Positions 1 to 11,033 of a stretch of DNA of 64,000 nt are shown in pieces (within the stretch, counting starts at the first letter, position 1; every line of letters starts with the position of its first letter). The notes under the pieces are model-generated. The model was given only the letters and a program-made list of their open reading frames with translations, ran no database searches and was not told the DNA's origin. Origin of the DNA: Liolophura sinensis (Eukaryota > Mollusca > Polyplacophora > Chitonida > Chitonidae); contig NC_088295.1 of NCBI RefSeq assembly GCF_032854445.1, positions 87,749,836 to 87,813,835 of the forward strand. Direction: 5' to 3'. The translations under genes and the position numbers were made by a program.

Positions 1-29
1 CCATTATCCTTTGCCCACATACGGTAATC

Positions 30-345
30 TTGCATTGAGTGAGTGAGTGCTTATGGCTTAACGTCGTATTTAACATTTTTTCAGTCATATGACGACAAGG
101 GAGTCCTTAGAGTGCATTTATCTGCAACGTGCCTCCTTGTTGCAGGACGGATTTCCATTTCACTGAGACGAATTACCGAAGGCAAGTTAGCCTGCCCACC
201 CGAGTCATTATACTAATATGGGTCAACGAGTCGTTGCACTAACCCCTTCATGCTAAACGCCAAGCGAGAAAGCTACAACTTTCTTCTTTAAGGCCTTAAA
301 GGATTGACCCTGACCCTTCCGCCCCCGAAAAGGACCCTCTACTAA
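30..345 (-). mobile_element. Mollusc-type SINE, tRNA-like head at right
   Basis: The left end carries gagtgagtgagtgctta followed by taacgtcgtatttaac, and the body holds motifs such as catatgacgacaagggagtc and acgagtcgttgcactaac. I recognise this from memory as a dispersed element common in mollusc genomes; the family name is not certain. The right end (about 300-345) keeps only a weak B-box-like stretch, so the tRNA-derived head is diverged or truncated and transcription would run leftwards. A shorter relative with a large internal deletion lies at 46,255-46,445, at the start of the second copy of this region. Confidence 0.55.
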
Positions 346-1148
346 CAGACCCATCGGAGCCGGTAAATACTGTATGGGATAACACGTTGATCTCATCTGT
401 TATGCCTTTTTAAGCTATCCAAATCTCACTTTCCATCACTTCATCTAGTAAGAGGATACAATATACTCTAATTCTTTAAATGTTACATCGCTTCTATCAG
501 AGATTTATATATATCGGACCACCAGTTTTTCTTGACACATTTCAAAAGGCAGTCCACATGCATGCAATATAAATATTCTGTTCGAACGGTCCCTTTATAT
601 CCTTCACATAGAACTGACTTGTCACTGCATGTGATTAAACTGAAGAGATCCTATCAAATGATGTAGATAGTCCTCCGAATTCAGAGCCTGCTGTCCTAAA
701 TTTGTTCTCAAACCCTTGCTGCAGTCTGACTGAATAGAAAACTATAAAAACAGACAGCCCGCCTATTAATAAACTGAACATCGTATCTTATTGTATGGTT
801 TGTCACAAGGGCAGCAATTTGTGAATATCGCCTGTGTATAATGTTATATTTCATTTCACACATTTGTGTATCATGGCTCAACATAAGGTATTATAAATGC
901 TGTGGGGAAACTGTGCCCCATGCACCCCGAAATACTCCTGCATGAATTATTGCTATACTGAAGAATTATGCAGCGTTAAAGAGACATGGATTGATAAAGA
1001 GTAAAAAAATGTCTTTAGGCACGTGCAACCTGGATATATGTAACACTGCAAGGAAAACCTAACAGTAAACTATTTTTATGTAGGAGTCATATTTTTCTAT
1101 GTCGGAGTCAATCATGTTAATATACCCGTGGGAATGTAGCCAACTCAC
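346..1148. other. Intron-like sequence, no gene seen
   Basis: AT-rich sequence without a convincing reading frame. It is present again at about 46,450-47,130. The stretch from about 740 to 990 is almost identical between the two copies (one C missing in a C run in the second), while the flanks carry many more differences. It lies downstream of the minus-strand EGF exon, so it would be intron if that exon belongs to a functioning gene. Confidence 0.5.
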
Positions 1149-1274
1149 CCACACACGTGCCGTTACCACTGTTCCATTTGTAACCCGTGATACACTCAGA
1201 CAGACATCTGTATGACCCTCGAGTATTCTGACACTTTCTGAGGTTACACGGATTTCGGTCGCACTCATCTATAT
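1149..1274 (-). CDS. EGF-like exon (calcium-binding type), phase 1-1
   Basis: Read on the minus strand, a tttcag acceptor (1,275-1,280) precedes a 126-bp open segment that ends at a gtgagt donor (1,143-1,148). With the split first codon it begins D-I-D-E-C, the calcium-binding EGF signature, and has six cysteines spaced C-x4-C-x4-C-x8-C-x3-C-x12-C, with G-S-Y-R before the fourth. Symmetric phase-1 boundaries are typical of exons that each encode one EGF module in extracellular matrix or receptor proteins. The C4-C5 spacing of three residues is unusual, since one is normal in EGF domains. No neighbouring exon lies within several kilobases, so the parent protein cannot be named. The second copy at 47,139-47,201 is broken. 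Confidence 0.75.
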
Positions 1275-3754
1275 CTGAAACAACGTAACATACAGGACAT
1301 TAATTGTAATGGGTAACATACAACCTGGCCCATTGTTGTACGGGTAAATCAGACCGACAAGGGTTTGTTGGCAAAACCACCCTTCATGCCAACAACTGAA
1401 AGCTTTGAATTAATTTACCCCATAAAATTGTCGAACTGAATACATGCATCCATTGTCAATTCATAAACGATACATTATGGATATTTATATTCAGTAAAGA
1501 TTGCAGTTATTAAAAACAATTAAATGTATAAACACTTCAAACTCAACGTCAGCCACTTATCTGAAATGTTTGGTATCGAAAATTGCTATTGTTATACAAA
1601 TCTACAAATCAATCATGGGTTGGAATTTTTCATAAATTATGTAAATTTTATCATTTAGATAACGTTAAACACGCTATGCCACGGAGTTTTGTCAAAAAAA
1701 TCCACATTGGCTAATTAAATGATTTTTTCTGTATTTACCAAGGATAACTTGAATTAATTGCTTTCGGTACATAATTAGGCTCCTACCTGTACTATATATA
1801 AAGTTAAAATGAAAAAGTTGTAATGCGACCAGTTTTATAATGTTTAGAACTTTTTATCGACTTTAAGCGCTAGCCCGCCTAGTCCGGTAACTATACAGAA
1901 TGACCCACCGTACATTGCAAAAGAATTTATGTCGGTTTCATTTCTCTCAGAAATGAAAAAGCACACATATTAAATGTCTACCAAAATTAAATTAGCGGAA
2001 CAGTGTCTAATTTGCATAAATCTACTAAAGTACAATTTGAGACTGAGAACTGAGAAATTTAATATCAACATTCTAATTAGTCAATATTTATGAATGCCTT
2101 AAGAATTCTGAATATGTGTTCTATAGAATATAGAGTGATATTTACCCACACATATAACCTGATATAACCTTATGGTGGATAAAGTTTCATACTTACATGT
2201 ACAAGACACGTTGTTTGTGTGTGAAAATCACCATTACTCTTGTCAGACAATATTAAAACAAGAATCTTAACTTGAATGACACACTTTTTCTGAGCAAACT
2301 AAATTCCCCCCTATTCTGAAGTAAGTATATTCTCCCCAGAACGCAACATTATCATTGCAGGACATGGATTTTGTATGTCCTTCATTTCACTCTTGTTGGG
2401 GTGTATAGGGAATGAAATGGCGAATGAATGAGGACTGATGATAGTCTGGTAATACGTGTGCCATGTCGTGATGGGAACAAATTAGAACCGGGAAACAATT
2501 AAGCCTGACTTTCGACATAAGAGTGGAAACATCCGTAACCAAATGTAAGAACGGTTTTAAAATGCAAAATGAACAAAGAACATCTTAAACATAAAGTATC
2601 AAGTATCTATTCCTTATGTAATAGGCCAATGACTTTTCGAACATAATTACAGAATTGCCAGAAACGATGTCAGACAATTAAATATAGTGTCAACTAAAGA
2701 AGAAGACTATACAGTACAGGTTATTTTTGATGCCATGTCACGCATAACATGTAACATACCCGGGAGTAACATCCAACCGAGAATAAAATCGTTTGTTGAA
2801 CGAAGATGTCAAATACCACTCGCTAAAACTATTTGGCCTGTTCGTTTCTTATACCCTATACACTAAAGACTTGGAGGTCCCAGTCACCTTACCAAAGGTG
2901 CCGATTGTTGTGAAAAGAGTCTTTGATTACAAATCAATACAAACATGTTCCCATCTTTCGACTCACTAGTATATATACATTCATAATTCGGACAGTCAGT
3001 TTAATCTCGGAAAATACTTATAAATTATAGGAGTGATTTGACCTCTGATGTTTACGTAGATACATAGTACCAGTACCTGAATTTCTGAGAAAACCGATGT
3101 AGGGGTGTAGACACATAAAAAGACAAGCATACACAATCGTCGAAATCAGAGAAACATTAAAGGCCGATCACTAATTAGTGTAATCGAACAACACGATATA
3201 CTCATTTTCTTTTATCACAAGATTCTAAATAAGATGTGCAAAGAAATGTCTGTTTGATTTGAAAGCAGTGGTTTATCTTTCAAATGGTATTTTGGGTATA
3301 CCTTTCTACGGTTTCACATTCTTATCCATCAGTTTGTTCGTACAAAATAATTATAATTAAAAAATTACACTGTAATACAGCTGAAAATTCAAATATTAGG
3401 ATGTTTTGCATTTATGCAAATTAGGCTCTTCTGCACTACTTAGATTTTGGAAGACTTTTAGCAAGTCATTCTGGATATCCCTGAGAGATATGCCACCAAA
3501 ATAAATTTTTTGCAATTTGTGGTGAGCTAAGTCAATTTTCTTTTTATATTGACTGGAGTAGTTGACAGACAATACAGATACTTTTTTAAAAAATAATGCA
3601 GTGGAGAACACATGGCCTCCTCTAGCGACTGTTCACTTTTAGTTAAAGATAAACAAGTAATCAATATAAATCAAAAACAATATATATATCTTATCAGGAA
3701 GCCAGCAAATTCGTCTTACCCTGTAACACTTATCCGCAGACTTCGTTTGCCATT
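1275..3754. other. Intron-like sequence shared by three segments
   Basis: No gene is visible. The stretch is present in direct orientation at about 47,202-49,870 and as an inverted copy at about 61,130-64,000. For example, 1,540-1,680 is the reverse complement of about 63,660-63,800. A short open frame at 3,396-3,611 lies inside a dispersed repeat and shows no coding character. About 105 bp (2,310-2,414) is absent from the second copy, where a SINE sits instead. Confidence 0.6.
2940..3570 (-). repeat. Dispersed intronic repeat X, copy 1
   Basis: A segment running from a ccatctttcgactcactagt motif to a tctgagagatatgccaccaaa motif (read as 20-base pieces) recurs at about 44,745-44,990, 49,080-49,690, 59,760-60,055 and 61,130-61,745 with visible divergence. 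The last two are in the opposite orientation. It has no recognisable coding capacity. It may be an old non-autonomous transposon or simply intron copied with the EGF exons it flanks. Confidence 0.45.
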
Positions 3755-4120
3755 GTGGTCAAGCTGGTAGCATCTGTGCTACCCTGTCTTCATTCAGTCG
3801 ACGGATTTGAAACGAAAAACCTAGTTCTACTACTGTGCAACTCTCGACTCAACCTGCGCTTAATTCTTGCTCAACTCAGACTATTTGCAATACAACAAAT
3901 AAAACAAATAAATAGTACCAAACAAACTCCCGAACCGGAACTAAATCCCTCTAAAGATAATAATGCCAAAAATAAGTCCGAAAATAAATCTCAAAATAAT
4001 ATCGATAAACCTAGTGAGCCACAAAGCGTCCCTCTATGGCCACGAGGGATGCAGTCCAAACGTTTAATAAGTTTGGATCGTTGGAGGACCTTGGTCCTTC
4101 GACATCGGATGCGGGTGTGA
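3755..4120 (+). pseudogene. LINE ORF1-like remnant
   Basis: An open frame of 121 codons lies just upstream of an apurinic-type endonuclease domain in the same orientation. Its C-terminal half is low complexity, rich in Asn, Lys, Pro, Glu and Gln, as in the tail of ORF1 proteins of I-type LINEs. I see no zinc-knuckle motif, so only the end of ORF1 seems to be kept. The second copy (49,874-50,239) shares the frame with a few substitutions. The assignment rests mainly on position. Confidence 0.4.
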
Positions 4121-4214
4121 TGGATACATCACCCGCACCAGGGTAATCTCTTCCAGCCGATGTCTAAGGAAGAGTCGACCTCGGTCCAAACATAACGATA
4201 AATCACCTATGCGT

Positions 4215-5762
4215 CTCCTTCCGTAATGTCTATATATGACAAAATTAAACAAGGGAATTGTAGACATCTTAAGGTAAATATTATTGAAATAGAACAGTTA
4301 GTTCACGCATTAAACCCTATTGCCTTCTGTCTTCAGGAAGATCACCTGAAGACACGTGACAAAGATACAATAACTTAAAAATTATTCTTTATACAGTACT
4401 TATTCAAATAAAGAAGAGCGAGAGGAGGCTCCTCTATCTTCTTAAATAACAATATTACTCACACTCTGTTGCCCTAAACACACAGTTTCAGGCTGTGGCC
4501 GTTGGTGTTTTATTGTCTGAAACAATCACTTTATGTTCGGTGTATATTCCTCCGAACACTCAGCTTCCGAGTTACATAATTTAAAAGAACAATTACCTAA
4601 ACCGTTCATAATAATGGGAGATTTGAATTCCCATGACTCACTGTGGGGCAGTAATAACATAAATGATAAGGGCAAAATACTGGAACACTTTTTATGTAAC
4701 GAGGGACTGTGTTGTTTTAATGATGGCTCTAAAAGCTGTTTACATCCGGGTAATGGCGCTTATTCTGCTATCGATCTCACTATTACTGATCTATCACTTC
4801 TCCCTGGTTTATCTTGGAAAGTACATGATGATCTTTGTGGTAGTCACCATTTTCACAATTCCCTAGAATGTTTGTTATACGACAAATCGAAAATCCAAAA
4901 GTAAACCCTGGTATGAAAAGGACTGTCGCAAAGTCATTAAGGATCGTAAAAAGGCCGAGCGAAGTTTTCATATATGTCTTACTGCTAATAACTTAAACCA
5001 GGTTCGTATTTTTAGAGCTAAGTCGATTACTCAAGTCCAAGGGACGATCTTTTTGCCGGGACTTTGTTTCAGGCATTACGTCAAAAACAAACATGCATAA
5101 GGTGTGTAACATGATTCAGAAACTTAAGGGGAAATATAATAAATCAAAAGTTCAGCAATTTGAAAGATGGAGGTAATATTTTAACTTCTCCAACTGATTA
5201 AGCAAATGAACTAGCCGAAACAATTTCCAAGAAATCTTTGAGAATTACTCTTCAGAATTCCAACATATTAAAAAACAGAAGGAGAAAATTAATTGCCCTT
5301 TGCTTCTAAAAATTTAGAAGATTATAATCGTCCCTTTAATACCGATAAACTAAAAGCTGTTTTATTTATTTATTTATTCATTTATTTGGTTGATGTTTTT
5401 CGCCGTACTCAAGAATATTTCACTTATACGATGGCGGCCAGTATTATGGTGGGTGGAAACCGGGCAGAGCCCGGAGAAAACCCATGACCATCCGCAGGTT
5501 GCTGGTAAAAATTCCCACGTACGGCCGGAGAGGAAGACAGCATGAGCTGGACTTGAACTCAGAGCGACCGCATTGGTGAGAGACTCCTTGGTCATAACGC
5601 TGCGCTAGCGCGCTACCAACTCAGCCACGGAGGCACCAAAAACTGCTTTAAGAAAGGCACACGATACTGATAACGCGTATTATAAGTTCCTGCATCATTT
5701 ACCGCACGAACCACTTGAGACTCTCTTGGACTTGCTTAATGATATCTGGATAACTGGTGACT
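4215..5762 (+). mobile_element. Degenerate I/Nimb-type LINE: endonuclease and start of RT
   Basis: Conceptual translation shows the endonuclease start (N-C-R-H-L-K then I-A-F-C-L-Q-E-D-H-L-K) at 4,240-4,350, a stop near 4,378, then 4,533-4,904 with M-G-D-L-N-S-H-D-S-L-W-G, S-A-I-D-L-T and G-S-H-H-F. These are the blocks of the exonuclease/endonuclease/phosphatase fold that nicks target DNA. The last block is normally S-D-H; here the Asp is His, so the nuclease should be inactive. From 4,900 the linker and the beginning of the reverse transcriptase follow with stops and frameshifts, broken by a SINE at 5,361-5,636, resuming at 5,637-5,760 with an H-L-P-x-E-P-L-E-T-L-L-x-L-L-N-x-I-W block. The RT core after that is missing, ending in a (TA)n tract. 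A non-functional fossil. Confidence 0.75.
5361..5636 (-). mobile_element. tRNA-derived SINE nested in the LINE
   Basis: Reading leftwards: a tRNA-like head with A-box-like gctgagttggtagcgcgcta, a body with the agctcatgctg and tccggccgtacgt motifs, a 3' domain, and a TTTA-repeat tail at the left end. It sits between two parts of the same LINE reading frame, flanked by imperfect repeats (about aaaagctgtttta and aaaaactgctttaa), consistent with a target-site duplication. The second copy at 51,253-51,518 occupies the same site, so this insertion is older than the segment duplication. Confidence 0.85.
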
Positions 5763-5865
<103 letters not shown>

Positions 5866-5879
5866 CATATATAGAACAT

Positions 5880-5962
5880 ATAATGCTGACCGCCGTCGTA
5901 TAAGTGAAATATTCTTGAGTATGCCGTAAAATACCAATCAAAAAATTAAATAAATCAAACAA
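5880..5962 (+). mobile_element. SINE 3'-end fragment
   Basis: Carries ccgccgtcgtataagtgaaa and ttcttgagtatgccgtaaaa followed by an AAT-rich tail, the 3' domain of the SINE family found whole at 6,525-6,793. It has no tRNA head. The matching fragment lies at 51,745-51,830. Confidence 0.75.
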
Positions 5963-6475
5963 ACCCGATGTTTTAAATTGATATAAGTAGATTGTGCTTT
6001 CCGAGCTTTAACTAAGTTTGGATTGTTTTAACTGTTTTTAAACACACTCATCTATTTTTGTTCTCATTTTTGATGTTCCAGTTGAAAATCATTTACTGGC
6101 TCCTGTTTTGAACTTAATCTCCCCACGATATGGCCGGAAAATTGCCGATGTGGCGTTCAACCATTATCAGTCATTCTTTCTTTTTGTTGGCTAAATGGTC
6201 TAGACTGTTGGCTGAATTTGTGATCGCTGATCCCAAAACCCGATTTTCCATCAGTTAAGTCTATTTCTTTTAGAGAGTCGGCTTATTCAGCTGTGCGTAA
6301 AATCAATCATACTCGCTACCAAAATTACCCTCAGTCTACCTGTTTTACTACCTTCACAAATAACTACCTACAGGTAACATGAAGTATACGTAAACATGAC
6401 GTATTACAAACACGCACACATATAACACTGTACAGAGACTATTTCTATATATGTGTACGTGTACAAATGTAGCCA
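5963..6475. other. No gene seen
   Basis: AT-rich sequence present again at about 51,830-52,270 with a few small deletions. No reading frame, RNA gene or transposon is recognised. Splice-like signals start only at its right edge, where a broken EGF exon begins. Confidence 0.5.
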
Positions 6476-6481
6476 CCTCAC

Positions 6482-6863
6482 CCACACATACTTTGTTAAC
6501 ACTGTTCCATCTGTAACACGTGAATTTATTTATTTATTTATTTGATTGGTGTTTTACGCCGTACTCAAGAATATTTCACTTATACGACGGCGGCCAGCAT
6601 TATGGTGGGTAGAAACCGGGCACAGCCCGGGGGAAACCCACGACCATCCGCAGGTTGCTGCCAGACCTTCCCACTTACGGCCGGAGAGGAAGCCAGCATG
6701 AGCTGGACTTGAACTCACAGCGACCGCATTGGTGAGAGGCTCCTGGGTCATTACGCTGCGCTAGCGCGCTAACCGACTGAGCCACGGAGGCCCTAACACG
6801 TGAATAACTCTTTCCAGCATGTGTATGAGCCTTGAGAATTTCTGACACAGCTTTAAACAACAA
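6482..6863 (-). pseudogene. Broken EGF exon, split by a SINE
   Basis: On the minus strand a gtgagg donor (6,476-6,481) follows C-V-G, and the preceding codons read G-S-Y-T-C and Y-R-W-N-S, clearly related to the exon at 1,149-1,274. The fifth-cysteine position is a Leu codon, the 5' part of the exon is missing, and a one-base insertion (cagaaattc) shifts the frame before G-S-Y. A 269-bp SINE splits it. The copy at 52,279-52,372 lacks the SINE, and the inverted copy at 59,193-59,319 keeps the 5' part but has lost the acceptor AG. Confidence 0.7.
6525..6793 (-). mobile_element. Full-length SINE with perfect target-site duplication
   Basis: The tail (TTTA repeats) lies at the left and the tRNA-like head at the right, ending at ggcctccgtggctcag-type sequence in reverse. 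It is flanked on both sides by taacacgtgaa (6,514-6,524 and 6,794-6,804). The homologous site in the second copy has a single taacccgtgaa and no SINE, so both filled and empty states are visible in this window. This gives an exact 269-bp unit for the family. Confidence 0.93.
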
Positions 6864-6869
6864 ACATAC

Positions 6870-7380
6870 AAGACATTCATTCTAAGTACTAACATACAAT
6901 CTGAAAGCCGCCACAGTAGTTTCTGTCAAACCATTATATGAGTACATTAGACCTCTGCCCGAAACAAAACCATTAGGTCCTCTATCAAAAGTTCACTTAT
7001 ATGTAGGTAAATTTTTTTCTGTCAGCCATCAGTATATATCAAACCTGGCAACTTTTTGGCAACTACACAAATTTAAAATTTAAAATTTTCTAAAAAAATT
7101 GCACAATGATATTGTCAAATTGCATGGATGTATCCATAGTAGCCTCATAAATAAAACATTATCTCCGTTATGAGTACATTTACTTTCAGTTACAAACATC
7201 GGCAACACATCCAGATTCGGCAAAAATGTTATAATAAGTCTGAGATATCACAAAAAATACTGAGGAGATTAAACGTTTCATATTTCACATTCAAAGTCCG
7301 CCTCTTATGTCTAAAACCTTTGTTGTTGAAAATCGCAAATAAATCAATAAATATGGGTTGAAATTTTTTTTACAGATTAC
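6870..7380. other. Intron-like sequence, no gene seen
   Basis: AT-rich sequence repeated at about 52,380-52,900 and, near its left end, in inverted form around 58,900-59,190. A 63-codon open frame at 7,170-7,361 has no recognisable domain and is not supported by any second signal. Confidence 0.5.
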
Positions 7381-7389
7381 GTAAATTTA

Positions 7390-7560
7390 ACACACTTAAC
7401 AGGCTATACCAGAGATCTGCAGCAAAAAAGCCATGCAGGCTAATCTGATGAAATGGTTCTCTAGCCTCCCAGTATTGAGCGCCTTTGTTAGTCTTTGGTT
7501 TATGACCCGACCCGGGTTTGATCCGAGATCTACTTACCTCGGGTGGATTAACACAGTTAT
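7390..7560 (-). mobile_element. Fragment of a second SINE type
   Basis: In reverse orientation it contains a B-box-like ggatcaaacccgggtcgggt and a caaagactaacaaagg stretch, as in the SINE at 44,057-44,290. The A-box end is not visible. A copy lies at about 52,930-53,090. It starts the conserved leader that precedes the satellite array. Confidence 0.5.
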
Positions 7561-7599
7561 TTAAAAACACTTTATCAGTGACACTTTATCTCGAAAACT

Positions 7600-8262
7600 C
7601 CCTCATAGTTAAAGTTCTGCAGCTTTGGGCACCCAGTGGTGAAGTAAAGTTGTCTGGTAAACTATTTTTTGGGTTTTTGGTTTGTGACGTGATATCATTT
7701 TGTAGGACAGGCTACAAAATTTTATTCTGAGTAAAAATGTTTACGTTTTGACGATACACACTAGGTAAAGGCAGAGAAAAGTCCTTATTCACAGAACTAT
7801 GCCTTTGTGGGTTTGACCCCTATCAGCTGCTTGTCAATTTTGTGAAAAATTCCATCGGTCGACGACAATCAGGAATTTGGCTGGAGTTGACTCAGGGGAC
7901 GATGGTTATTATGCTCGTAGCGTTCGGGACTCGCAGAATTAGGGGCAGTGCTGTGATTTTTTTATTTATTTATTTGGTGTTTTACACCGTAACGCAAGAA
8001 TATTTCACTTATAAGACGGCGACCAGCATTATGGTGAGACGAAACCGGGCAGATCCCGGATTGAGTCTTTTGAGTCACACAATCTTCACGTCCATGACGG
8101 CAGGTAGCAGGAAATGGTGCGGGTTTTTTCGCGACTACTCAAGGAGCTGTGTGGTTTCTGATCATCAAAAGAATTAATGTTTGCCAAACAGTCTACTGGT
8201 CAAACTACGTCCTATTTTTGCTTCTGTAGTTTGGTTAAGGAGAGATGCTATTAGTCGAACGG
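7600..8262. repeat. Satellite leader segment, copy 1
   Basis: This stretch, with motifs such as tttcatcggtcaacc-like and gttcgggactcgcag, precedes the satellite monomers here and recurs before each other array (28,300-28,620; 29,400-29,990; 37,800-38,400; 53,160-53,600). The copies differ by indels that break any shared frame, so it does not look protein coding. A SINE fragment is inserted at 7,959-8,062 in this copy and in the one at 53,281-53,385. Confidence 0.65.
7959..8062 (-). mobile_element. SINE 3'-domain fragment
   Basis: TTTA-type tail, then ggtgttttacaccgtaac and acttataagacggcgacc, which is the 3' domain of the common SINE in reverse. It breaks off before the tRNA-derived part. 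The same fragment is at 53,281-53,385. Confidence 0.75.
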
Positions 8263-9164
8263 GTCCATACTGTTAACATGTATTGTTGGTGATTAGGAGC
8301 CTGACTGTGGTCACTGGTCCAAACGGTTGACATGCATTACTGGTGATTAGGAGTCTGACTGATGGTCCAGACGGTTGACATGTATTGCTTATGATTGGAG
8401 CCTGACCTTAATTTCGCTGATTCAGAGGGTTGGGATGTATTGTTGGTGATTTGGAGCCTGTCTCTATGGCCGCTGGAAAAGATGGTTAACATGTATTGCT
8501 GGTGATTAGGAGTCTGACCTTGATGTCGCCTGTCCAGAAGGTTGACGTGTATTGTTGTTACTGGGAGCCTGACTGTGGTCGCTGGTCCAGAAGGTTGGCA
8601 TGTATTGCCGGTGGTCAGGAGTCTGGCCTTAATGTCGCTTGACCAGACGGTTGGCATATATTGCTGGTGATTAGGAGTCTGACGTTGATATCGCTGGTCC
8701 AGACGATTAACATGTATTGTTGGTGATTAGGAGACTGACTCTTGTCCTTGGTCCAGACGGTTGACATGTATTGCTGGTTATTAGGAGCCTGGCTGTGCTC
8801 GCTTGTCCAGACAGTTGACATGTTTTGCCTTTGATGGAGAGTTTGACCTTGATGTCGCTTGTCCAGACGGTTGGCATGTATTGCTGGTGATTAGGAGTCT
8901 GACCTTGACGTCGCTTGTCCAGACTGTTGGCATGTATTGCTGGTTATTAGGAGAATGACTCTTGTGCGTGGCACAGACGGTTGACATGTATTGCTGGTTA
9001 TTAGGAGACTGGTTGTGCTCGCTTGTCCAGACGGTTGACATGTTTTGCCGTTGATGGAGAGTTTGACCTTGATGTCGCTTGTCCAGACTGTTGGTATGTA
9101 TTGCTGGTGATTAGGAGACTGACTCTTGTCCTTGGTCCAGACGGTTGACATGTATTGCTGGTTA

Positions 9165-9701
9165 TTAGGAGCCTGGTTGTGCTCGCTTGTCCAGACGGTT
9201 GACATGTTTTGCCGTTGATGGAGAGTTTGACCTTGATGTCGCTTGTCCAGACGGTTGGCATGTATTGCTGGTGATTAGGAGACTGACCTTGACGTCGCTT
9301 GTCCAGACTGTTGACATGTATTGCTGGTTATTAGAAGCCTGGTTGTGCTCGCTTGTCCAGACGGTTGACATGTTTTGCCGTTGATGGAGAGTTTGACCTT
9401 GATGTCGCTTGTCCAGACGGTTGGCATGTATTGCTGGTGATAAGGAGTCTGACCTTGACGTCGCTTGTCCACACTGTTGACATGTATTGCTGGTTATTAG
9501 GAGCCTGGTTGTGCTCGCTTGTCCAGACGGTTGACATGTTTTGCCATTGATGGAGAGTCTGACCTTGACGTCGCTTGTCCAGACTGTTGGCATGTATTGC
9601 TGGTGATTAGGAGACTGACTCTTGTCCTTGGTCCAGACGGTTGACATGTATTGCTGGTTATTAGGAGCCTGGTTGTGCTCGCTTGTCCAGACGGTTGACA
9701 T
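9165..9701. repeat. 537-bp marker block, first of six
   Basis: This combination of monomer variants is open on the minus strand for 178 codons. It recurs nearly unchanged at 11,034-11,570, 12,524-13,060, 14,014-14,550, 16,274-16,810 and 18,143-18,679. The spacings are 1,869, 1,490, 1,490, 2,260 and 1,869 bp, and the first four sum to exactly 7,109. The block is a handle for the larger period, not a gene. Confidence 0.9.
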
Positions 9702-11033
9702 GTTTTGCCGTTGATGGAGAGTTTGACCTTGATGTCGCTTGTCCAGACGGTTGGCATGTATTGCTGGTGATTAGGAGTCTGACCTTGACGTCGCTTGTCC
9801 AGACTGTTGACATGTATTGCTGGTTATTAGGAGCCTGGTTGTGCTCGCTTGTCCAGACGGTTGACATGTTTTGCCGTTGATGGAGAGTTTGACCTTGATG
9901 TCGCTTGTCCAGAGGGTTGGCATGTATTGCTGGTGATTAGGAGTCTGACCTTGACGTCGTTTGTCCAGACTGTTGACATGTATTGCTGGTTATTAGGAGC
10001 CTGGTTGTGCTCGCTTGTCCAGACGGTTGACATGTTTTGCCATTGATGGAGAGTTTGACCTTGATGTCACTTGTCCAGAGGGTTGGCATGTATTGCTGGT
10101 GATTAGGAGTCTGACCTTGACGTCGCTTGTCCAGAGTGTTGACATGTATTGCTGGTTATTAGGAGCCTGGTTGTGCTCGCTTGTCCAGACGGTTGACATG
10201 TTTTGCCATTGATGGAGAGTTTGACCTTGATGTCGCTTGTCCAGAGGGTTGGCATGTATTGTTGGTAATTAGGAGACTGACCCTTGTCCTTCGTCCAGAC
10301 TGTTGACATATATTCCTGGTGATTAGGAGTCGGACCTTGATATCGCTGTTCCAGACGATTAACATGTATTGCTGGTGATAACGAATCTGACTATGGTCCC
10401 TGGTCCAGATGGTTAACAAGTATTGCTGGTGATTAGGAGTCGGACCTTGATATCGCTGTTCCAGACGATTAACATGTATTCCTGGTGATAACTAATCTGA
10501 CTGTGGTCCCTGGTCCAGACGGTTGACATGTATTGTTGGTGATTAGGAGTCTGACCTTGACGTCGCTTGTCCAGACGGTTGTCATGTATTGCTGGTGATT
10601 AGGAGACTGACTCTTGTCCTTGGTCCAGACGGTTGACATGTAGCTGGTTATTAGGAGCCTGGTTGTGCTCGCTTGTTCAGACGGTTGATATGTTTTGTGT
10701 TGATGAGGAGTTTGACCTTGATGTCGCTTGTCCAGAAGGTTGGCATGTATTGCTGGTGATTAGGAGTCTGACCTTGACGTCGCTTGTCCAGTCTGTTGGC
10801 ATGTATTGCTGGTGATTAGGAGAATGACTCTTGTGCGTGGCACAGACGGTTGACATGTATTGCTGGTTATTAGGAGACTGGTTGTGCTCGCTTGTCCAGA
10901 CGGTTGACATGTTTTGCCGTTGATGGAGAGTTTGACCTTGATGTCGCTTGTCCAGACTGTTGGCATGTATTGCTGGTGATTAGGAGACTGACTCTTGTCC
11001 TTGGTCCAGACGGTTGACATGTATTGCTGGTTA

